A stretch of 64,000 bases of DNA from Streptomyces seoulensis (GCF_022846655.1 NZ_AP025667.1:285001-349000); one strand, 5' to 3'. Positions 36,498 to 45,656 are shown, numbered from the stretch's first letter. Translations and numbers: made by a program. The notes: generated by a model from the letters alone, not told the origin.

Positions 36498-37228
36498 TCG
36501 GCGCCGCCTGGCCGCAGTGCGTAGCCGACGCCCCGGACGGTGTGCACGAGCCGGGGCTCGCCGCCCGCCTCGGTCTTGCGGCGCAGGTACATCACGTACA
36601 CGTCGAGGGAGTTGGAGGTGGGTTCGAAGTCGAAGCCCCACACCGCCTTGAGGATCTGCTCGCGGGTCAGCACCTGGCGCGGGTGCGCCATGAACATCTC
36701 CAGCAGCGTGTACTCGGTGCGGGTCAGCTCCACCGGCCGTCCGCCCCGCGTGACCTCCCGCGTGGCGAGGTTCATCCGCAGGTCGCCGAAGGTGAGCGCC
36801 TCGTCCTCGCGGGCCTCGGCCGACACGCCCGACGCGTACGAGCTGCGCCGCAGCAGGGCCCGGATGCGGGCGAACAGCTCGTCCAGCTCGAAGGGCTTGA
36901 CCAGGTAGTCGTCGGCGCCGGCGTCCAGCCCCGTCACCCGGTCCCCGACCGTGTCACGGGCCGTCAGCATCAGGATGGGGGTGGTGTCCCCGGTGCTCCG
37001 GATGCGGCGGGCGGCGGTCAGACCGTCCATGCGCGGCATCTGGATGTCCAGCACGACCAGGTCGGGCCGGTAGGCCCCGGCCTGCTCCAGCGCGTCCGCT
37101 CCGTCGACGGCGACCCGGGTGTCGTACCCCTCGAAGGCGAGGCTGCGTTCCAGGGCCTCGCGCACGGCCGGTTCGTCGTCGACGATCAGGATGCGCTGGG
37201 GGTCACGGTCGCCTTCGGCGGGGCTCAT
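36494..37228 (-). CDS. OmpR-family response regulator, MprA-like
   Basis: A 244-residue response regulator. The receiver has the acidic pair in LIVDDEP, phospho-Asp in [13 protein letters not shown], Thr in LMLTARD and Lys in [13 protein letters not shown]. The C-terminal OmpR/PhoB winged helix ends [17 protein letters not shown] 37228 has AAGAGG 10 nt upstream; a longer frame begins 60 bp earlier without a site. It is cotranscribed with the kinase and probably controls envelope stress genes including the HtrA-like gene upstream. Confidence 0.93.
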   Translation of the reverse strand: MSPAEGDRDPQRILIVDDEPAVREALERSLAFEGYDTRVAVDGADALEQAGAYRPDLVVLDIQMPRMDGLTAARRIRSTGDTTPILMLTARDTVGDRVTGLDAGADDYLVKPFELDELFARIRALLRRSSYASGVSAEAREDEALTFGDLRMNLATREVTRGGRPVELTRTEYTLLEMFMAHPRQVLTREQILKAVWGFDFEPTSNSLDVYVMYLRRKTEAGGEPRLVHTVRGVGYALRPGGAE

Positions 37229-37319
37229 CGCTCGCGGTACCTCTTGGGTGCGGTGGGTCGTGGACGGGGCGCTGCTCAAGCCTCGCACGTTTCGGCTCCG
37301 CCGCGTCCGAGGCCGGGGG

Positions 37320-37553
37320 TCAGACCCCGGCCGGGGTCAACCGGGTCAGCGCGGTGAGCCGGTTCAGCGGCACCTTGCGGCGGTGCGGGCGGGCGGCGGA
37401 GGTGCGCAGGCCCATGAGCTGGGGCGCGGGGGTGGACAGTTCGGGCAGACGGCGGGTGGGGTCGGGGGTGTGCAGCTCGTGCGCCACCTCGAGGGCGACG
37501 GCGACGTTCGCCGGTCCGGAGACAGGGGCCTGGTGCGAGACGTTCTTGATCAT
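37320..37553 (-). CDS. Small basic hypothetical protein (77 aa)
   Basis: A 77-residue frame with a good site (GGGAGAA, 4-10 nt before ATG 37553). The product is basic, Pro/Thr/Leu-rich ([24 protein letters not shown]) with no signal or membrane segment. A GC hairpin GGCCGGGGGT-CAG-ACCCCGGCC (37311-37332) spans its stop and may be a terminator. It lies between the MprAB-like pair and the HtrA-like gene, all on the minus strand. No family recognised. Confidence 0.55.
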   Translation of the reverse strand: MIKNVSHQAPVSGPANVAVALEVAHELHTPDPTRRLPELSTPAPQLMGLRTSAARPHRRKVPLNRLTALTRLTPAGV

Positions 37554-37570
37554 GACGTTCTCCCTGCTGC

Positions 37571-37600
37571 TCGGTGCTGCTCGGTGCTGCTCGGTGCTGC
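37571..37600. repeat. Perfect 10-bp triple tandem repeat
   Basis: TCGGTGCTGC occurs three times in a row, with flanking partial copies (GCTGC before, GCTGCTCGGTGCCGC after, to about 37616). The 10-bp period is near one helical turn. It lies between the htrA-like stop and the start of the 77-residue gene, 18-47 bp before its start codon. Confidence 0.7.
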
Positions 37601-37636
37601 GCTGCTCGGTGCCGCGTTGCGCTCGAAGACGTGCTG

Positions 37637-38665
37637 TCAGCTCGTGGAACCTGCCCGCAGCTTCGCCAGGTCGGCCTTGACGGTGTCGACCGGGATGGCG
37701 AAGCCGAGCCCGATGCTGCCCGCGTCGGAGGACGAGGAAGCCTGCGAACCCGAGGAGTACATGGCGGAGTTGATCCCGATGACCCGGCCGGAGGCGTCGA
37801 TGAGGGCGCCGCCGGAGTTGCCGGGGTTGAGCGAGGCGTCGGTCTGGATGGCCTTGTAGGTGGTGGTGGAGGAGCCGGTGTCGCCGTTGAACTCACGGCC
37901 GCCGAACTGGAACGGCCACTGCTCGTCGCCGCCCTGGCCCTGGCTGCCCCGGCCCTCGTCGGTGGAGACGGTCACGTCCCGTGCGAGCGCGGAGACGATG
38001 CCGCTGGTCACGGTGGAGGTCAGCCCCTCGGGGGAGCCGATCGCCACGACCGTGTCGCCGACCTGGACGCCCGAGGAGGTGCCGAGCGGCGCGGCCTTCA
38101 GCCCCGAGGCGCCCTCCATCCGCAGCAGCGCCAGGTCCTTGGAGCTGTCGGTGCCGACCACGCGTGCGGTGCGGCTGGTGCCGTCGCTGGTGCGCACCTT
38201 GACCGAGGAGGCGCCGGAGACGACGTGGTTGTTGGTGACGATCTCGCCGTCGCCGCTGACGATCACGCCGGAGCCGGTGGACGAGCCGGTCGCGAGGGTC
38301 GCGTTGACCTCGACCACACTCGGGGTGAGCGCCGCGGCGATGTTCGCCACGTCGCCCTTCTTGCCGGCCGCGACCACCGGGGTGGCCGTGTCGGTGGCGG
38401 TGGTGTCGTGCCCGGTGAGCTGCTGGATGGCGTAGGCGGTGCCTCCGCCGACCGCGGCCGCGACCAGGGCGACCGCCGCGAGCAGGGTCACCGGCCCGCC
38501 GGGACGCTCGCGCCGCCGCCCGCTGCCTGTCGCGGGTGCGTGGGCCGGCGGGGGCGGCCACTCGGGGTGCACGTCAGCCGCGAGGGGAGCCGCGTACGGC
38601 TGAGCGGGACTCCCCTGCGGATGCTCGTACTCGTGGCCGCCGGTGCGGCGCGTGCTCTCGGTCAT
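37637..38665 (-). CDS. HtrA/DegP-like membrane-anchored protease lacking PDZ
   Basis: A 342-residue S1C protease: cytosolic Pro-rich N-terminus, one membrane helix (about 58-82, GPVTLLAAVALVAAAVGGGTAYA), then the protease domain outside. Catalytic residues: His in IVTNNHVVSG, Asp in DSSKDLALLRM, Ser in LNPGNSGGALID. The chain stops right after the protease domain (LAKLRAGSTS), where most HtrA proteins continue into a PDZ domain. ATG 38665 gives the expected topology. Nearness to an MprAB-like pair suggests envelope-stress control, as for mycobacterial PepD. Confidence 0.9.
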   Translation of the reverse strand: MTESTRRTGGHEYEHPQGSPAQPYAAPLAADVHPEWPPPPAHAPATGSGRRRERPGGPVTLLAAVALVAAAVGGGTAYAIQQLTGHDTTATDTATPVVAAGKKGDVANIAAALTPSVVEVNATLATGSSTGSGVIVSGDGEIVTNNHVVSGASSVKVRTSDGTSRTARVVGTDSSKDLALLRMEGASGLKAAPLGTSSGVQVGDTVVAIGSPEGLTSTVTSGIVSALARDVTVSTDEGRGSQGQGGDEQWPFQFGGREFNGDTGSSTTTYKAIQTDASLNPGNSGGALIDASGRVIGINSAMYSSGSQASSSSDAGSIGLGFAIPVDTVKADLAKLRAGSTS

Positions 38666-38766
38666 ACGAGGAGCATGTCCCGCGACCATGAGAGCTTCCT
38701 GAGCCCCGGCTGAGAACCCCGGCAGAACCTCGTTCGGTTCCGATGAGACCTGCGGTGACCTGCGGT

Positions 38767-39792
38767 TCAGCCCACGCAGCCGCAGCTTCCGCGGACCTGG
38801 AGGCGGGAGGGGAAGGTCTTCAGCCGCTCCCGGCGGGAGCCTGCCACGCGCAGGCCGTCGTCCAGCACCAGGTCGACCGCCGCGCGGGCCATCGCCGGGC
38901 GGTCGGAGGCCACCGTGGTCAGCGGCGGGTCCGCGAGCGCCGCCTCCTTGATGTCGTCGAACCCGGCGACCGCCAGCTCGCCCGGCACGTCGAGGCGCAG
39001 CTCGCGGGCGGCCCGCAGCACGCCGATGGCCTGGTCGTCGGTGGAGCAGAAGATCGCGGGCGGGCGCCGGGGCCCGGCCAGGATCTCCAGCGCGACCTTG
39101 TAGGCGTCGTAGCGGTTGTAAGGGGCCTCGAAGAGGCGGCCCTCCGTCGACAGGCCCGCCTCGGACATCGCCCGGCGCCAGCCCTCGACGTGGTCGGAGA
39201 CCGGGTCGCCCACGGCCGGGGTGTCGGCGGTGCCGCCCATGCAGGCCACGTAGTCGTGGCCGTGCTCCAGCAGGTGGCGGACGGCGAGCTGGGCGCCGCC
39301 GAGGTCGTCGGTGACGACGGCGACGTCGTCGATGGCCTCCGGGCGCTCGTGCAGCAGCACCACGCGGGCGTCCCACGCGTCGATCTCGGCGGCGGCCTGG
39401 TCGTTCAGCGCGTGTGAGACGAGGATGAGACCGGAGACCCGCATGCCGAGGAAGGCCCGCAGATAGTGGACCTCGCGTTCGGCGATGTAGTCGGTGTTGC
39501 CGACCAGGACCATCTTCCCGCGCTCGGAGGCGGCCTGTTCGACCGCGTGCGCCATCTCCCCGAAGAAGGGCTGGCGGGCGTCCGGGATGATGAGACCTAT
39601 CAGGTCGGTGCGCCGCGAGGCCATCGCCTGGGCCACCCGGTCCGGGCGGTACCCCAGCTCCTGGATGGCCGCGAGGACACGCTCGCGCGTGGCCGGGGCG
39701 ACCGGCCGGGGTCCGTTGTTGATGACATAACTGACCACGGCGGTGGAGGTACCCGCCAGCCGTGCCACGTCATCCCGAGTCACCTTCGCCAC
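38767..39792 (-). CDS. LacI family transcriptional regulator
   Basis: A 341-residue LacI/PurR regulator. The HTH is [54 protein letters not shown], followed by the periplasmic-binding-like sensor ([26 protein letters not shown]). An odd C-terminus RGSCGCVG holds a Cys-Gly-Cys, which could make it redox or metal responsive. GTG 39792 has TAGACT 6 nt upstream, so it is probably leaderless. No sugar genes adjoin it, so targets are unknown. Confidence 0.92.
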   Translation of the reverse strand: MAKVTRDDVARLAGTSTAVVSYVINNGPRPVAPATRERVLAAIQELGYRPDRVAQAMASRRTDLIGLIIPDARQPFFGEMAHAVEQAASERGKMVLVGNTDYIAEREVHYLRAFLGMRVSGLILVSHALNDQAAAEIDAWDARVVLLHERPEAIDDVAVVTDDLGGAQLAVRHLLEHGHDYVACMGGTADTPAVGDPVSDHVEGWRRAMSEAGLSTEGRLFEAPYNRYDAYKVALEILAGPRRPPAIFCSTDDQAIGVLRAARELRLDVPGELAVAGFDDIKEAALADPPLTTVASDRPAMARAAVDLVLDDGLRVAGSRRERLKTFPSRLQVRGSCGCVG

Positions 39793-39899
39793 GCGCGGAG
39801 TCTACGCGGATTGACCCGCTCTGGGCAGGGCATTCGTGGCGCGGATGCGAGGCCGGCGGCAGCCGGGGATGCCCTCGCCATACCCCGGCCGCCCGCGTC

Positions 39900-40694
39900 C
39901 TACGCGTCCGCCGCGACCCCGCTGCCCTCGCGGACCGCGGAGGCGTCCCGTTCCGCCGCCTTTGCCCGGCCGGACGCGGCCCGCTTGGCCTCGGCCCTGG
40001 CCTCCTCGGCGGCCCGGTCGGGCTTCTCCGGGGTGACGAAGCGGTATCCCACATTGCGGACGGTGCCGATCAACGACTCGTGCTCCGGGCCGAGCTTGGC
40101 CCGCAGCCGCCGTACGTGCACGTCCACGGTGCGGGTGCCGCCGAAGTAGTCGTAGCCCCAGACCTCCTGGAGGAGCTGGGCGCGGGTGAAGACGCGGCCG
40201 GGGTGCTGGGCCAGGTACTTCAGCAGCTCGAACTCCTTGAAGGTCAGGTCGAGCACCCGGCCCTTGAGCTTCGCGGAGTAGGTGGCCTCGTCCACGGAGA
40301 GGTCGCCGTTGCGGATCTCCATGGGGGAGTCGTCGCCCACGAGCTGCTGGCGGCCCATGGCGAGCCGGAGCCTGGCCTCGACCTCGGCCGGGCCGGCGGT
40401 GTCGAGCAGTACGTCGTCGATGCCCCAGTCGGCGGTGACGGCGGCGAGCCCGCCCTCGGTGACCACCAGGACGAGCGGACAGCCCGGTCCGGTGGAGCGC
40501 AGCAACTGACACAGGCTGCGCACCTGGGGGAGGTCGCGGCGGCCGTCGACGAGGATGACATCGGCGCCGGGGGTGTCTACGAGAGCGGGACCCTCAGCCG
40601 GGGCGACCCGCACGTTGTGCAGCAGCAGGCCGAGAGCGGGGAGCACCTCCGTCGACGGCTGGAGGGCGTTGGTCAGGAGCAGCAGAGAACTCAT
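39900..40694 (-). CDS. glnR: Nitrogen regulator GlnR
   Basis: A 264-residue OmpR-type orphan response regulator. The sequence [20 protein letters not shown] and the winged helix ([56 protein letters not shown]) match Streptomyces GlnR very closely. Asp50 is present, but the acidic pocket residues needed for phosphorylation are absent from the N-terminal strand, as known for GlnR, which is controlled by other modifications. It governs glnA, amtB, nir and, through cross-talk with PhoP, links nitrogen to phosphate. ATG 40694 has AGGAGG about 10 nt upstream. A Lys/Glu/Ala-rich tail follows the HTH. Confidence 0.96.
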   Translation of the reverse strand: MSSLLLLTNALQPSTEVLPALGLLLHNVRVAPAEGPALVDTPGADVILVDGRRDLPQVRSLCQLLRSTGPGCPLVLVVTEGGLAAVTADWGIDDVLLDTAGPAEVEARLRLAMGRQQLVGDDSPMEIRNGDLSVDEATYSAKLKGRVLDLTFKEFELLKYLAQHPGRVFTRAQLLQEVWGYDYFGGTRTVDVHVRRLRAKLGPEHESLIGTVRNVGYRFVTPEKPDRAAEEARAEAKRAASGRAKAAERDASAVREGSGVAADA

Positions 40695-40810
40695 ACGTCT
40701 GGTTCCTCCTCGGTCCCTGCGAGGACGTGTGCCGGTGCGGTACAGCTCTGCGATCCCGTCGGCCCCGTACACCGGCGTGGCCCGCCTCGTATACAACGCG
40801 TCCAGAAGCA

Positions 40811-40843
40811 CAAAAGGACCCGGGGGCAACGCTGCCCGAGTCC
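40811..40843 (-). terminator. Terminator-like hairpin in the glnR upstream region
   Basis: Reading the minus strand, GGACTCGGGCAGC, loop GTT, GCCCCCGGGTCC forms an imperfect stem followed by TTTTG. It lies about 117-149 bp before the glnR start. The gene further upstream runs the other way, so there is no obvious transcript for it to end except a long glnR leader or antisense RNA. Confidence 0.5.
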
Positions 40844-40865
40844 TCTGCCAAGCAGAATAGCCCAC

Positions 40866-41708
40866 ATGAGCAACCGTCCGGCGGGTCATGCGCCACGTTC
40901 CACCATTCGTCCGAATTCCGAGACGGGCCAAGACCCCACTGTCCGGACTTTTCTCCGTACGGCCGACGGAATTGCGGTCGATTCCGTATACGATCCCGGA
41001 CCCGCCGTATACGAAGAGGGCCCCGCCGAGACCGTGTTCGTGGTCGCGCACGGCTTCACCGGGGACGCGGACCGGCCGCACGTGCGCCGGGTGGCCCGCG
41101 CGCTGGCCGCGTACGGGGCGGTGGTGACCTTCTCCTTCCGGGGCCACGGTGCCTCCGGCGGGCGGTCCACGGTGGGGGACCGCGAGGTGCTGGACCTGAC
41201 GGCGGCCGTGGAGTGGGCGCGCGGCTTCGGGCACGCGCGCGTGGTGAGCGTCGGCTTCTCCATGGGCGGCTCGGTGGTGCTGCGGCACGCGGCCCTGAAC
41301 CCCGGCTCGGTGGACGCGGTGGTCTCGGTCAGCTCACCCGCCCGTTGGTACTACCGGGGCACCGCGCCGATGCGCCGGCTGCACTGGCTGGTCACCCGTC
41401 CCGAGGGCCGTCTGGTCGGCCGCTACGGCTTCCGCACCCGCATCCACCACCGCGACTGGGACCCGGTGCCGCTCTCCCCGGTGGAGGCGGCCGCCCGGAT
41501 CGCGCCCGTCCCGCTGCTGGTGGTGCACGGCGACAGCGACGGCTACTTCCCGCTCGACCACCCCCGGATGCTCGCCGACGCGGCCGGTGAGGCGGGCGAA
41601 CTCTGGCTGGAGCCGGGCATGGGCCACGCCGAGAACGCGGCCGGGGACGAGCTGCTCGCCCGGATCGGCCGGTGGGCGCGGGAGCGCGCCGGGCGGGGGA
41701 CGGACTAG
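40866..41708 (+). CDS. Alpha/beta hydrolase
   Basis: A 280-residue serine hydrolase. The oxyanion region is [10 protein letters not shown], the nucleophile elbow is [11 protein letters not shown] (G-x-S-x-G), the acid lies in [13 protein letters not shown] and the His in PGMGHAEN. It resembles lysophospholipase/BAAT-type esterases; substrate unknown. ATG 40866 follows CAGAATAGCCCAC, a -10-like element 6-7 nt upstream, so it may be leaderless. Divergent from glnR; moaD-like gene follows 54 bp after the stop. Confidence 0.9.
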   Translation: MSNRPAGHAPRSTIRPNSETGQDPTVRTFLRTADGIAVDSVYDPGPAVYEEGPAETVFVVAHGFTGDADRPHVRRVARALAAYGAVVTFSFRGHGASGGRSTVGDREVLDLTAAVEWARGFGHARVVSVGFSMGGSVVLRHAALNPGSVDAVVSVSSPARWYYRGTAPMRRLHWLVTRPEGRLVGRYGFRTRIHHRDWDPVPLSPVEAAARIAPVPLLVVHGDSDGYFPLDHPRMLADAAGEAGELWLEPGMGHAENAAGDELLARIGRWARERAGRGTD

Positions 41709-41762
41709 CCTTGGCGGCACCGTCTTAATCTTTCTATTTCCCGCCGTCACACGAGGAACGAG

Positions 41763-42017
41763 ATGCCCAAGGTCACGGTGCGCTACTGGGCCGCCGCGAA
41801 GGCCGCGGCCGGGATCGCCGACGAACCGTACGACGCCGACACGCTCGCCGAGGCGCTGGCCTCCGCGCGCGAACGGCACCCCGGCGAACTCACCCGCGTG
41901 CTGGCTAGGTGCGCGTTCCTCGTCGACGGCGCTCCCGTCGGGACCCGCGCGCATGAGACGGTACGGCTGGCCGAGGGCGGCACGGTCGAGGTGCTCCCGC
42001 CGTTCGCAGGAGGATGA
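41763..42017 (+). CDS. MoaD/ThiS family sulfur carrier
   Basis: An 84-residue ubiquitin-like protein ending in FAGG, the Gly-Gly tail that is adenylated and thiocarboxylated for sulfur transfer. The N-terminal VTVRYWAAAKAAAG and EVLPPFAGG match MoaD of molybdopterin synthase. RBS GAGGAACG precedes ATG. No moaE is adjacent. It is followed at 4 bp by a membrane protein whose own RBS (AGGAGG) lies inside the moaD 3' end, so the two are cotranscribed. Confidence 0.9.
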   Translation: MPKVTVRYWAAAKAAAGIADEPYDADTLAEALASARERHPGELTRVLARCAFLVDGAPVGTRAHETVRLAEGGTVEVLPPFAGG

Positions 42018-42021
42018 GGCG

Positions 42022-43089
42022 TTGAGCGACCAGCAGTCGTACGAGGGCGGCCCGTACTCGGGGTACGACCCCTACGGGCAGCAGCAGGCACCGGGGAACT
42101 GGGCCCCCGCCCAGGGACAGCCGCAGTACCCGAACCCCTACGCCGACCCCTACGGGACCCCGCAGGCGGCCGCCGGGTACGACGCCCAGCCCGCCCAGCA
42201 GTGGCAGGGGCAGACCTGGGACACCCAGAACCACGCGCGGGTACCGGTCGCGGAGCAGCCGTACCCCGCCCCGCAGCCGGCGCAGGCCCCGCAGCCGGCG
42301 CAGGCTCCCGCCGACCCCGCCCAGGCCGCCGGCCTCACCGCCGCCGACCGGGCCCGTCTGGAGGGCCGCCCGCAGATCGTCGAGCCCGGCATCCAGCCCG
42401 CCGCGCTCACCGCGCTGCTCGGCGCGCTGCTCGCGGTGGCCGCGCCGTTCGGCTCGTACGCCCTGGTCGTGCCGCTGGTGCTGCTCCAGGCGGTGACGGC
42501 GGCCGGCTGGTTCCGGCTGAACGGCATGTGGCCGGCCCGTCAGGGCATCGCGCTGGCGTTCCTCGGCGGCCTGGTCGCCGACGCGGCGGTGCTGGCGGCG
42601 GGCCGTGAGCACGCCCCGGCCGCGATCCTCGGCCCGCTGGGCATCTGGGTCCTGCTGTCCCTGGTGTTCCAGCTCCGCTCGCACGCCTCGCCGGACGAGC
42701 GGATGTACGGCCTGATGGTCACGGTCGCCTCCTCGGCGCTCGCCATCCTCGCCACCGGCTACCTGGGTGCCTCCGCGCACGCGGTGTCGGTCGGTGCGGC
42801 GGCCGTCGCGGTCGCCGTCCTGGCCCGCGCGCTGCCCATGCCGACCCCGGTCTCGGTCGTCGTCTCCCTGCTCGCCGCGGCCGGCACCGGCATCGCGGTC
42901 GGCAACCTGACCGGCCTGGGCACCGAGGGCGCGGCCCTCGGCGCGGGCGCGGCGGTCTGCGCGCTCATCGGCCACCGGGTCGCCAGCTACGACTACCCCT
43001 CGCGCTTCGTCCACTTCACGGCCGGCGTCGCCCTCCCCCTGGCGGCCGCGGCCCCGGCGGTCTGGCTCCTGGGCCGGGTCTTCGCCTGA
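42022..43089 (+). CDS. Polytopic membrane protein with Gln/Pro/Tyr-rich N-terminus
   Basis: A 355-residue protein. The first 120 residues are low-complexity, rich in Q, P, Y and G (YEGGPYSGYDPYGQQQAPG), followed by eight or so hydrophobic segments to the C-terminus (e.g. ALTALLGALLAVAAPFG, AILGPLGIWVLLSLVFQL). Start is TTG 42022 because AGGAGG lies 8 nt upstream and no ATG or GTG fits. Such N-terminal tails are common in actinobacterial membrane proteins. Function unknown. Confidence 0.8.
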   Translation: MSDQQSYEGGPYSGYDPYGQQQAPGNWAPAQGQPQYPNPYADPYGTPQAAAGYDAQPAQQWQGQTWDTQNHARVPVAEQPYPAPQPAQAPQPAQAPADPAQAAGLTAADRARLEGRPQIVEPGIQPAALTALLGALLAVAAPFGSYALVVPLVLLQAVTAAGWFRLNGMWPARQGIALAFLGGLVADAAVLAAGREHAPAAILGPLGIWVLLSLVFQLRSHASPDERMYGLMVTVASSALAILATGYLGASAHAVSVGAAAVAVAVLARALPMPTPVSVVVSLLAAAGTGIAVGNLTGLGTEGAALGAGAAVCALIGHRVASYDYPSRFVHFTAGVALPLAAAAPAVWLLGRVFA

Positions 43090-43273
43090 CCCGCGTTCCC
43101 CGGCCGGGAGGCGAATTCCGGCCGGGGTTTCCGGAAAGCGCCGCGGGCAAAGGCGGGAAATGCCGCAGTCCGGCGCCTCCCCGTCACAGGTGATCCACAA
43201 TTCCCGCTGGACCGGCTCCGGCGGGGCTACGGTGGCCGCGCCGGAAACCGAGTCGCCGTCCTCTGGGGAGAAC

Positions 43274-44011
43274 ATGCGCGCCCTGCGAATAATCCTGATT
43301 CTCGTCGTGATCCTGGGCGGGCTCTTCGTGATCGCGGACCGGGTGGCGGTGCATTTCGCCGAAGGCGAGGTCGCGGACCGGGTACGGGCGCGGCAGAACC
43401 TCGCCTCGACGCCGGACGTGGACATCAAGGGCTTCCCGTTCCTCACCCAGATGGCGTCCGGTTCGCTGGACGACGTGGCGCTCGGCATCAAGGACTACGC
43501 GGCGCCCACCGGCACCGAGGGCCGCACGATCCGCATCGACGACCTGAAGGCCGACCTGAAGGACGTGAAGTTCTCCAGCGACTACTCCGCGGCCACCGCC
43601 GCCACCGCCGACGGTTCCGCGACCATCGCCTACGACCAGCTCATGAAGGCCGCCAAGACCGAGCCGACCGAGCTGGCGCCCGGCGTCACCGCCCAGATCA
43701 CCGGCCTCGGGGACGGCGGCAACGGCAAGATCAAGGTCTCGGTGAAGCTCGGCATCCCGGCGGTCGGCATCGAGCGCACCATCCCCGTGCTCAGCTCGCT
43801 GGAGGTCAAGGGCGGCAAGGTCGGGGTGCGCGCGGACTCGCTGCCCGTCATAGCGGGCGCCAACCTGGCCGAGGGCACCTTCCGCCGGATCACCGACTTC
43901 CAGCAGGCGCTGGACCAGTTGCCGGGCGGTATCGCGGTGGACAGCGTGCGGGCCACGGCGGACGGCGTGCGGATCGGCGTGACGGGTTCGGACCTGAAGC
44001 TGGCCGGGTAG
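43274..44011 (+). CDS. DUF2993 (LmeA-like) exported protein
   Basis: A 245-residue protein with one N-terminal membrane helix (RALRIILILVVILGGLFVIADRVAV) and a DUF2993 domain (DIKGFPFLTQMASGSLDDVALGIKDY, VRATADGVRIGVTGSDLKLAG at the end). Mycobacterial LmeA, of this family, binds phospholipid and supports lipoglycan synthesis. ATG 43274 has GGGGAG 5-7 nt upstream. A terminator follows at 44099. Confidence 0.87.
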   Translation: MRALRIILILVVILGGLFVIADRVAVHFAEGEVADRVRARQNLASTPDVDIKGFPFLTQMASGSLDDVALGIKDYAAPTGTEGRTIRIDDLKADLKDVKFSSDYSAATAATADGSATIAYDQLMKAAKTEPTELAPGVTAQITGLGDGGNGKIKVSVKLGIPAVGIERTIPVLSSLEVKGGKVGVRADSLPVIAGANLAEGTFRRITDFQQALDQLPGGIAVDSVRATADGVRIGVTGSDLKLAG

Positions 44012-44098
44012 GGACCCGCGAGAGCTTCGTACGCCTGTCCGACTGGCGAGACGCGCCGTCCATACCGCAGATGTGCGGTGGACGTGAAGACCGACGGG

Positions 44099-44137
44099 AG
44101 CGCCCGACGGCCCGGAATCCGGGCCCGAGGGCGCTTT
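44099..44137 (+). terminator. Terminator before the cysteine leader
   Basis: AGCGCCC and GGGCGCT enclose a second stem GCCCGG-AATCC-GGGC, then TTTCC. It ends the DUF2993 transcript and insulates the sulfur operon that follows. Confidence 0.72.
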
Positions 44138-44241
44138 CCGTGTCTCCGGAGGTCCCCGCGCGGACCACCATCCGGACGATCGCGTCTCACCATTCGACAC
44201 GTCGGTGACACGTGCGCCCGGACCTCCTTACGATCGACGTC

Positions 44242-44322
44242 ATGAAGCGACAGGCGGATCTCACGAAGCGGCGGGCAGTGGACCTGTGCCGCGTTGCCGC
44301 CATGCTCTGTCGCCCCTTCTGA
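44242..44322 (+). CDS. Leader peptide with two Cys codons (26 aa)
   Basis: A 26-residue frame, sequence MKRQADLTKRRAVDLCRVAA followed by MLCRPF. It belongs to a family of short Streptomyces putative leader peptides with an RRAVDLCRVAA core found before sulfur-assimilation genes (recalled). TACGAT ends 7 nt before ATG 44242, so it should be translated from the first base of a leaderless mRNA. Two UGC/UGU codons lie near the end. By analogy with leaderless Cys-rich small ORFs of mycobacteria, ribosome stalling at these codons when cysteine is scarce could control the rhodanese gene 127 bp downstream. Confidence 0.82.
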   Translation: MKRQADLTKRRAVDLCRVAAMLCRPF

Positions 44323-44449
44323 GCGGAAGTCACCGCACTCCCGCATCTCCCGGCCGCCCTGCTGGAAGGGCATTCGTGCGCCGCCGCACCCGTATGCGCG
44401 CGCACCCGTCTCACCGCACGCCACCGTGACTGCCCCGGAGGAGAAAAGC

Positions 44450-45295
44450 ATGAGCCGCAGCGACGTCCTGGTCGACGCCGACTGGGTGCAGGAGCACCTC
44501 GACGACCCGACCATCGCCCTCGTGGAGGTGGACGAGGACACGTCCGCCTACGAGAAGAACCACATCCGCAACGCGATCCGCATCGACTGGACCAAGGACC
44601 TCCAGGACCCGGTCCGCCGCGACTTCATCGACCAGGAGGGCTTCGAGAAGCTCCTGTCGGACAAGGGCATCGGCAACGACACCCTGGTCGTCCTCTACGG
44701 CGGCAACAACAACTGGTTCGCGTCGTACGCGTACTGGTACTTCAAGCTGTACGGCCACGACAACGTCAAGCTGCTCGACGGCGGCCGCAAGAAGTGGGAG
44801 CTGGACGCCCGCGAGCTGGTGCCCGGCGACGAGGTGCCCGAGCGGGCGAAGACCGAGTACCAGGCCAAGCCGCAGAACACCGCGATCCGCGCCTTCCGCG
44901 ACGACGTCGTGGCCGCGATCGGCGCCCAGAACCTGGTCGACGTGCGCTCGCCCGACGAGTTCTCCGGCAAGCTGCTCGCCCCGGCCCACCTCCCGCAGGA
45001 GCAGTCGCAGCGTCCGGGCCACGTGCCCAGCGCCCGCAACATCCCGTGGTCGAAGAACGCCAACGACGACGGCACCTTCAAGTCGGACGACGAGCTGAAG
45101 GAGCTGTACGCGGCGGAGGACGTCGACCTTGCCAAGGACACCATCGCCTACTGCCGCATCGGCGAGCGCTCGGCGCTGACCTGGTTCGTGCTGCACGAGC
45201 TGCTGGGCGTCACGAACGTCAAGAACTACGACGGTTCCTGGACCGAGTACGGCTCGCTGGTCGGCGTGCCGATCGAGCTGGGCGCGGCGAAGTAA
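44450..45295 (+). CDS. Thiosulfate sulfurtransferase (CysA/SseA-type rhodanese)
   Basis: A 281-residue tandem rhodanese. The N-terminal inactive domain has VEVDEDTSAYEKNHIRNAIRIDW; the C-terminal domain has LVDVRSPDEFSGK and the active-site loop AYCRIGERSALTWFVLHELLG, with nucleophilic Cys. It transfers sulfur from thiosulfate to thiols or cyanide. RBS GGAGGAG is 5 nt before ATG. A leader peptide gene lies upstream and an SseC-like gene 44 bp downstream, the same trio seen around mycobacterial cysA2-sseC. Confidence 0.94.
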   Translation: MSRSDVLVDADWVQEHLDDPTIALVEVDEDTSAYEKNHIRNAIRIDWTKDLQDPVRRDFIDQEGFEKLLSDKGIGNDTLVVLYGGNNNWFASYAYWYFKLYGHDNVKLLDGGRKKWELDARELVPGDEVPERAKTEYQAKPQNTAIRAFRDDVVAAIGAQNLVDVRSPDEFSGKLLAPAHLPQEQSQRPGHVPSARNIPWSKNANDDGTFKSDDELKELYAAEDVDLAKDTIAYCRIGERSALTWFVLHELLGVTNVKNYDGSWTEYGSLVGVPIELGAAK

Positions 45296-45339
45296 GCAAC
45301 CCGACCGACCTGCTGGTCAGACGCGTAACGGAGAAGGAC

Positions 45340-45627
45340 ATGTGTGGAGCGAAGGCCGGCGGCCCGGACGCTGCGACGATCAAGCCCGGTGAGACCACGA
45401 TCCAGGGGCAGGTGACGCGGGACGGCGAGCCGGTGACGGGCTACGTCCGCCTGCTGGACTCGACGGGCGAGTTCACCGCGGAGGTCCCCACCTCCGCCAC
45501 GGGGCAGTTCCGTTTCTACGCCGCCGAGGGCACGTGGACCCTGCGCGCGCTCGTGCCCGGCGGCACCGCCGACCGCACGGTCGTCGCCCAGCAGGGCGGC
45601 CTGGCCGAGGTCGCCATCGCCGTCTGA
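45340..45627 (+). CDS. SseC-like DUF1416 protein
   Basis: A 95-residue DUF1416 protein beginning MCGAKAGGP, the conserved N-terminal Cys motif of SseC. The rest (GETTIQGQVTRDGEPVTGYVRLLDSTGEFTAEVPTSATGQFRFYAAEGTWTLRAL) looks like an Ig/CNA-B-type beta sandwich. It is cotranscribed with the rhodanese and is linked with sulfur metabolism by context only. RBS GGAGAAGGA precedes ATG. Confidence 0.92.
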   Translation: MCGAKAGGPDAATIKPGETTIQGQVTRDGEPVTGYVRLLDSTGEFTAEVPTSATGQFRFYAAEGTWTLRALVPGGTADRTVVAQQGGLAEVAIAV

Positions 45628-45656
45628 GACGTACGCGGCCGTCTGCGGCCGGGGCA

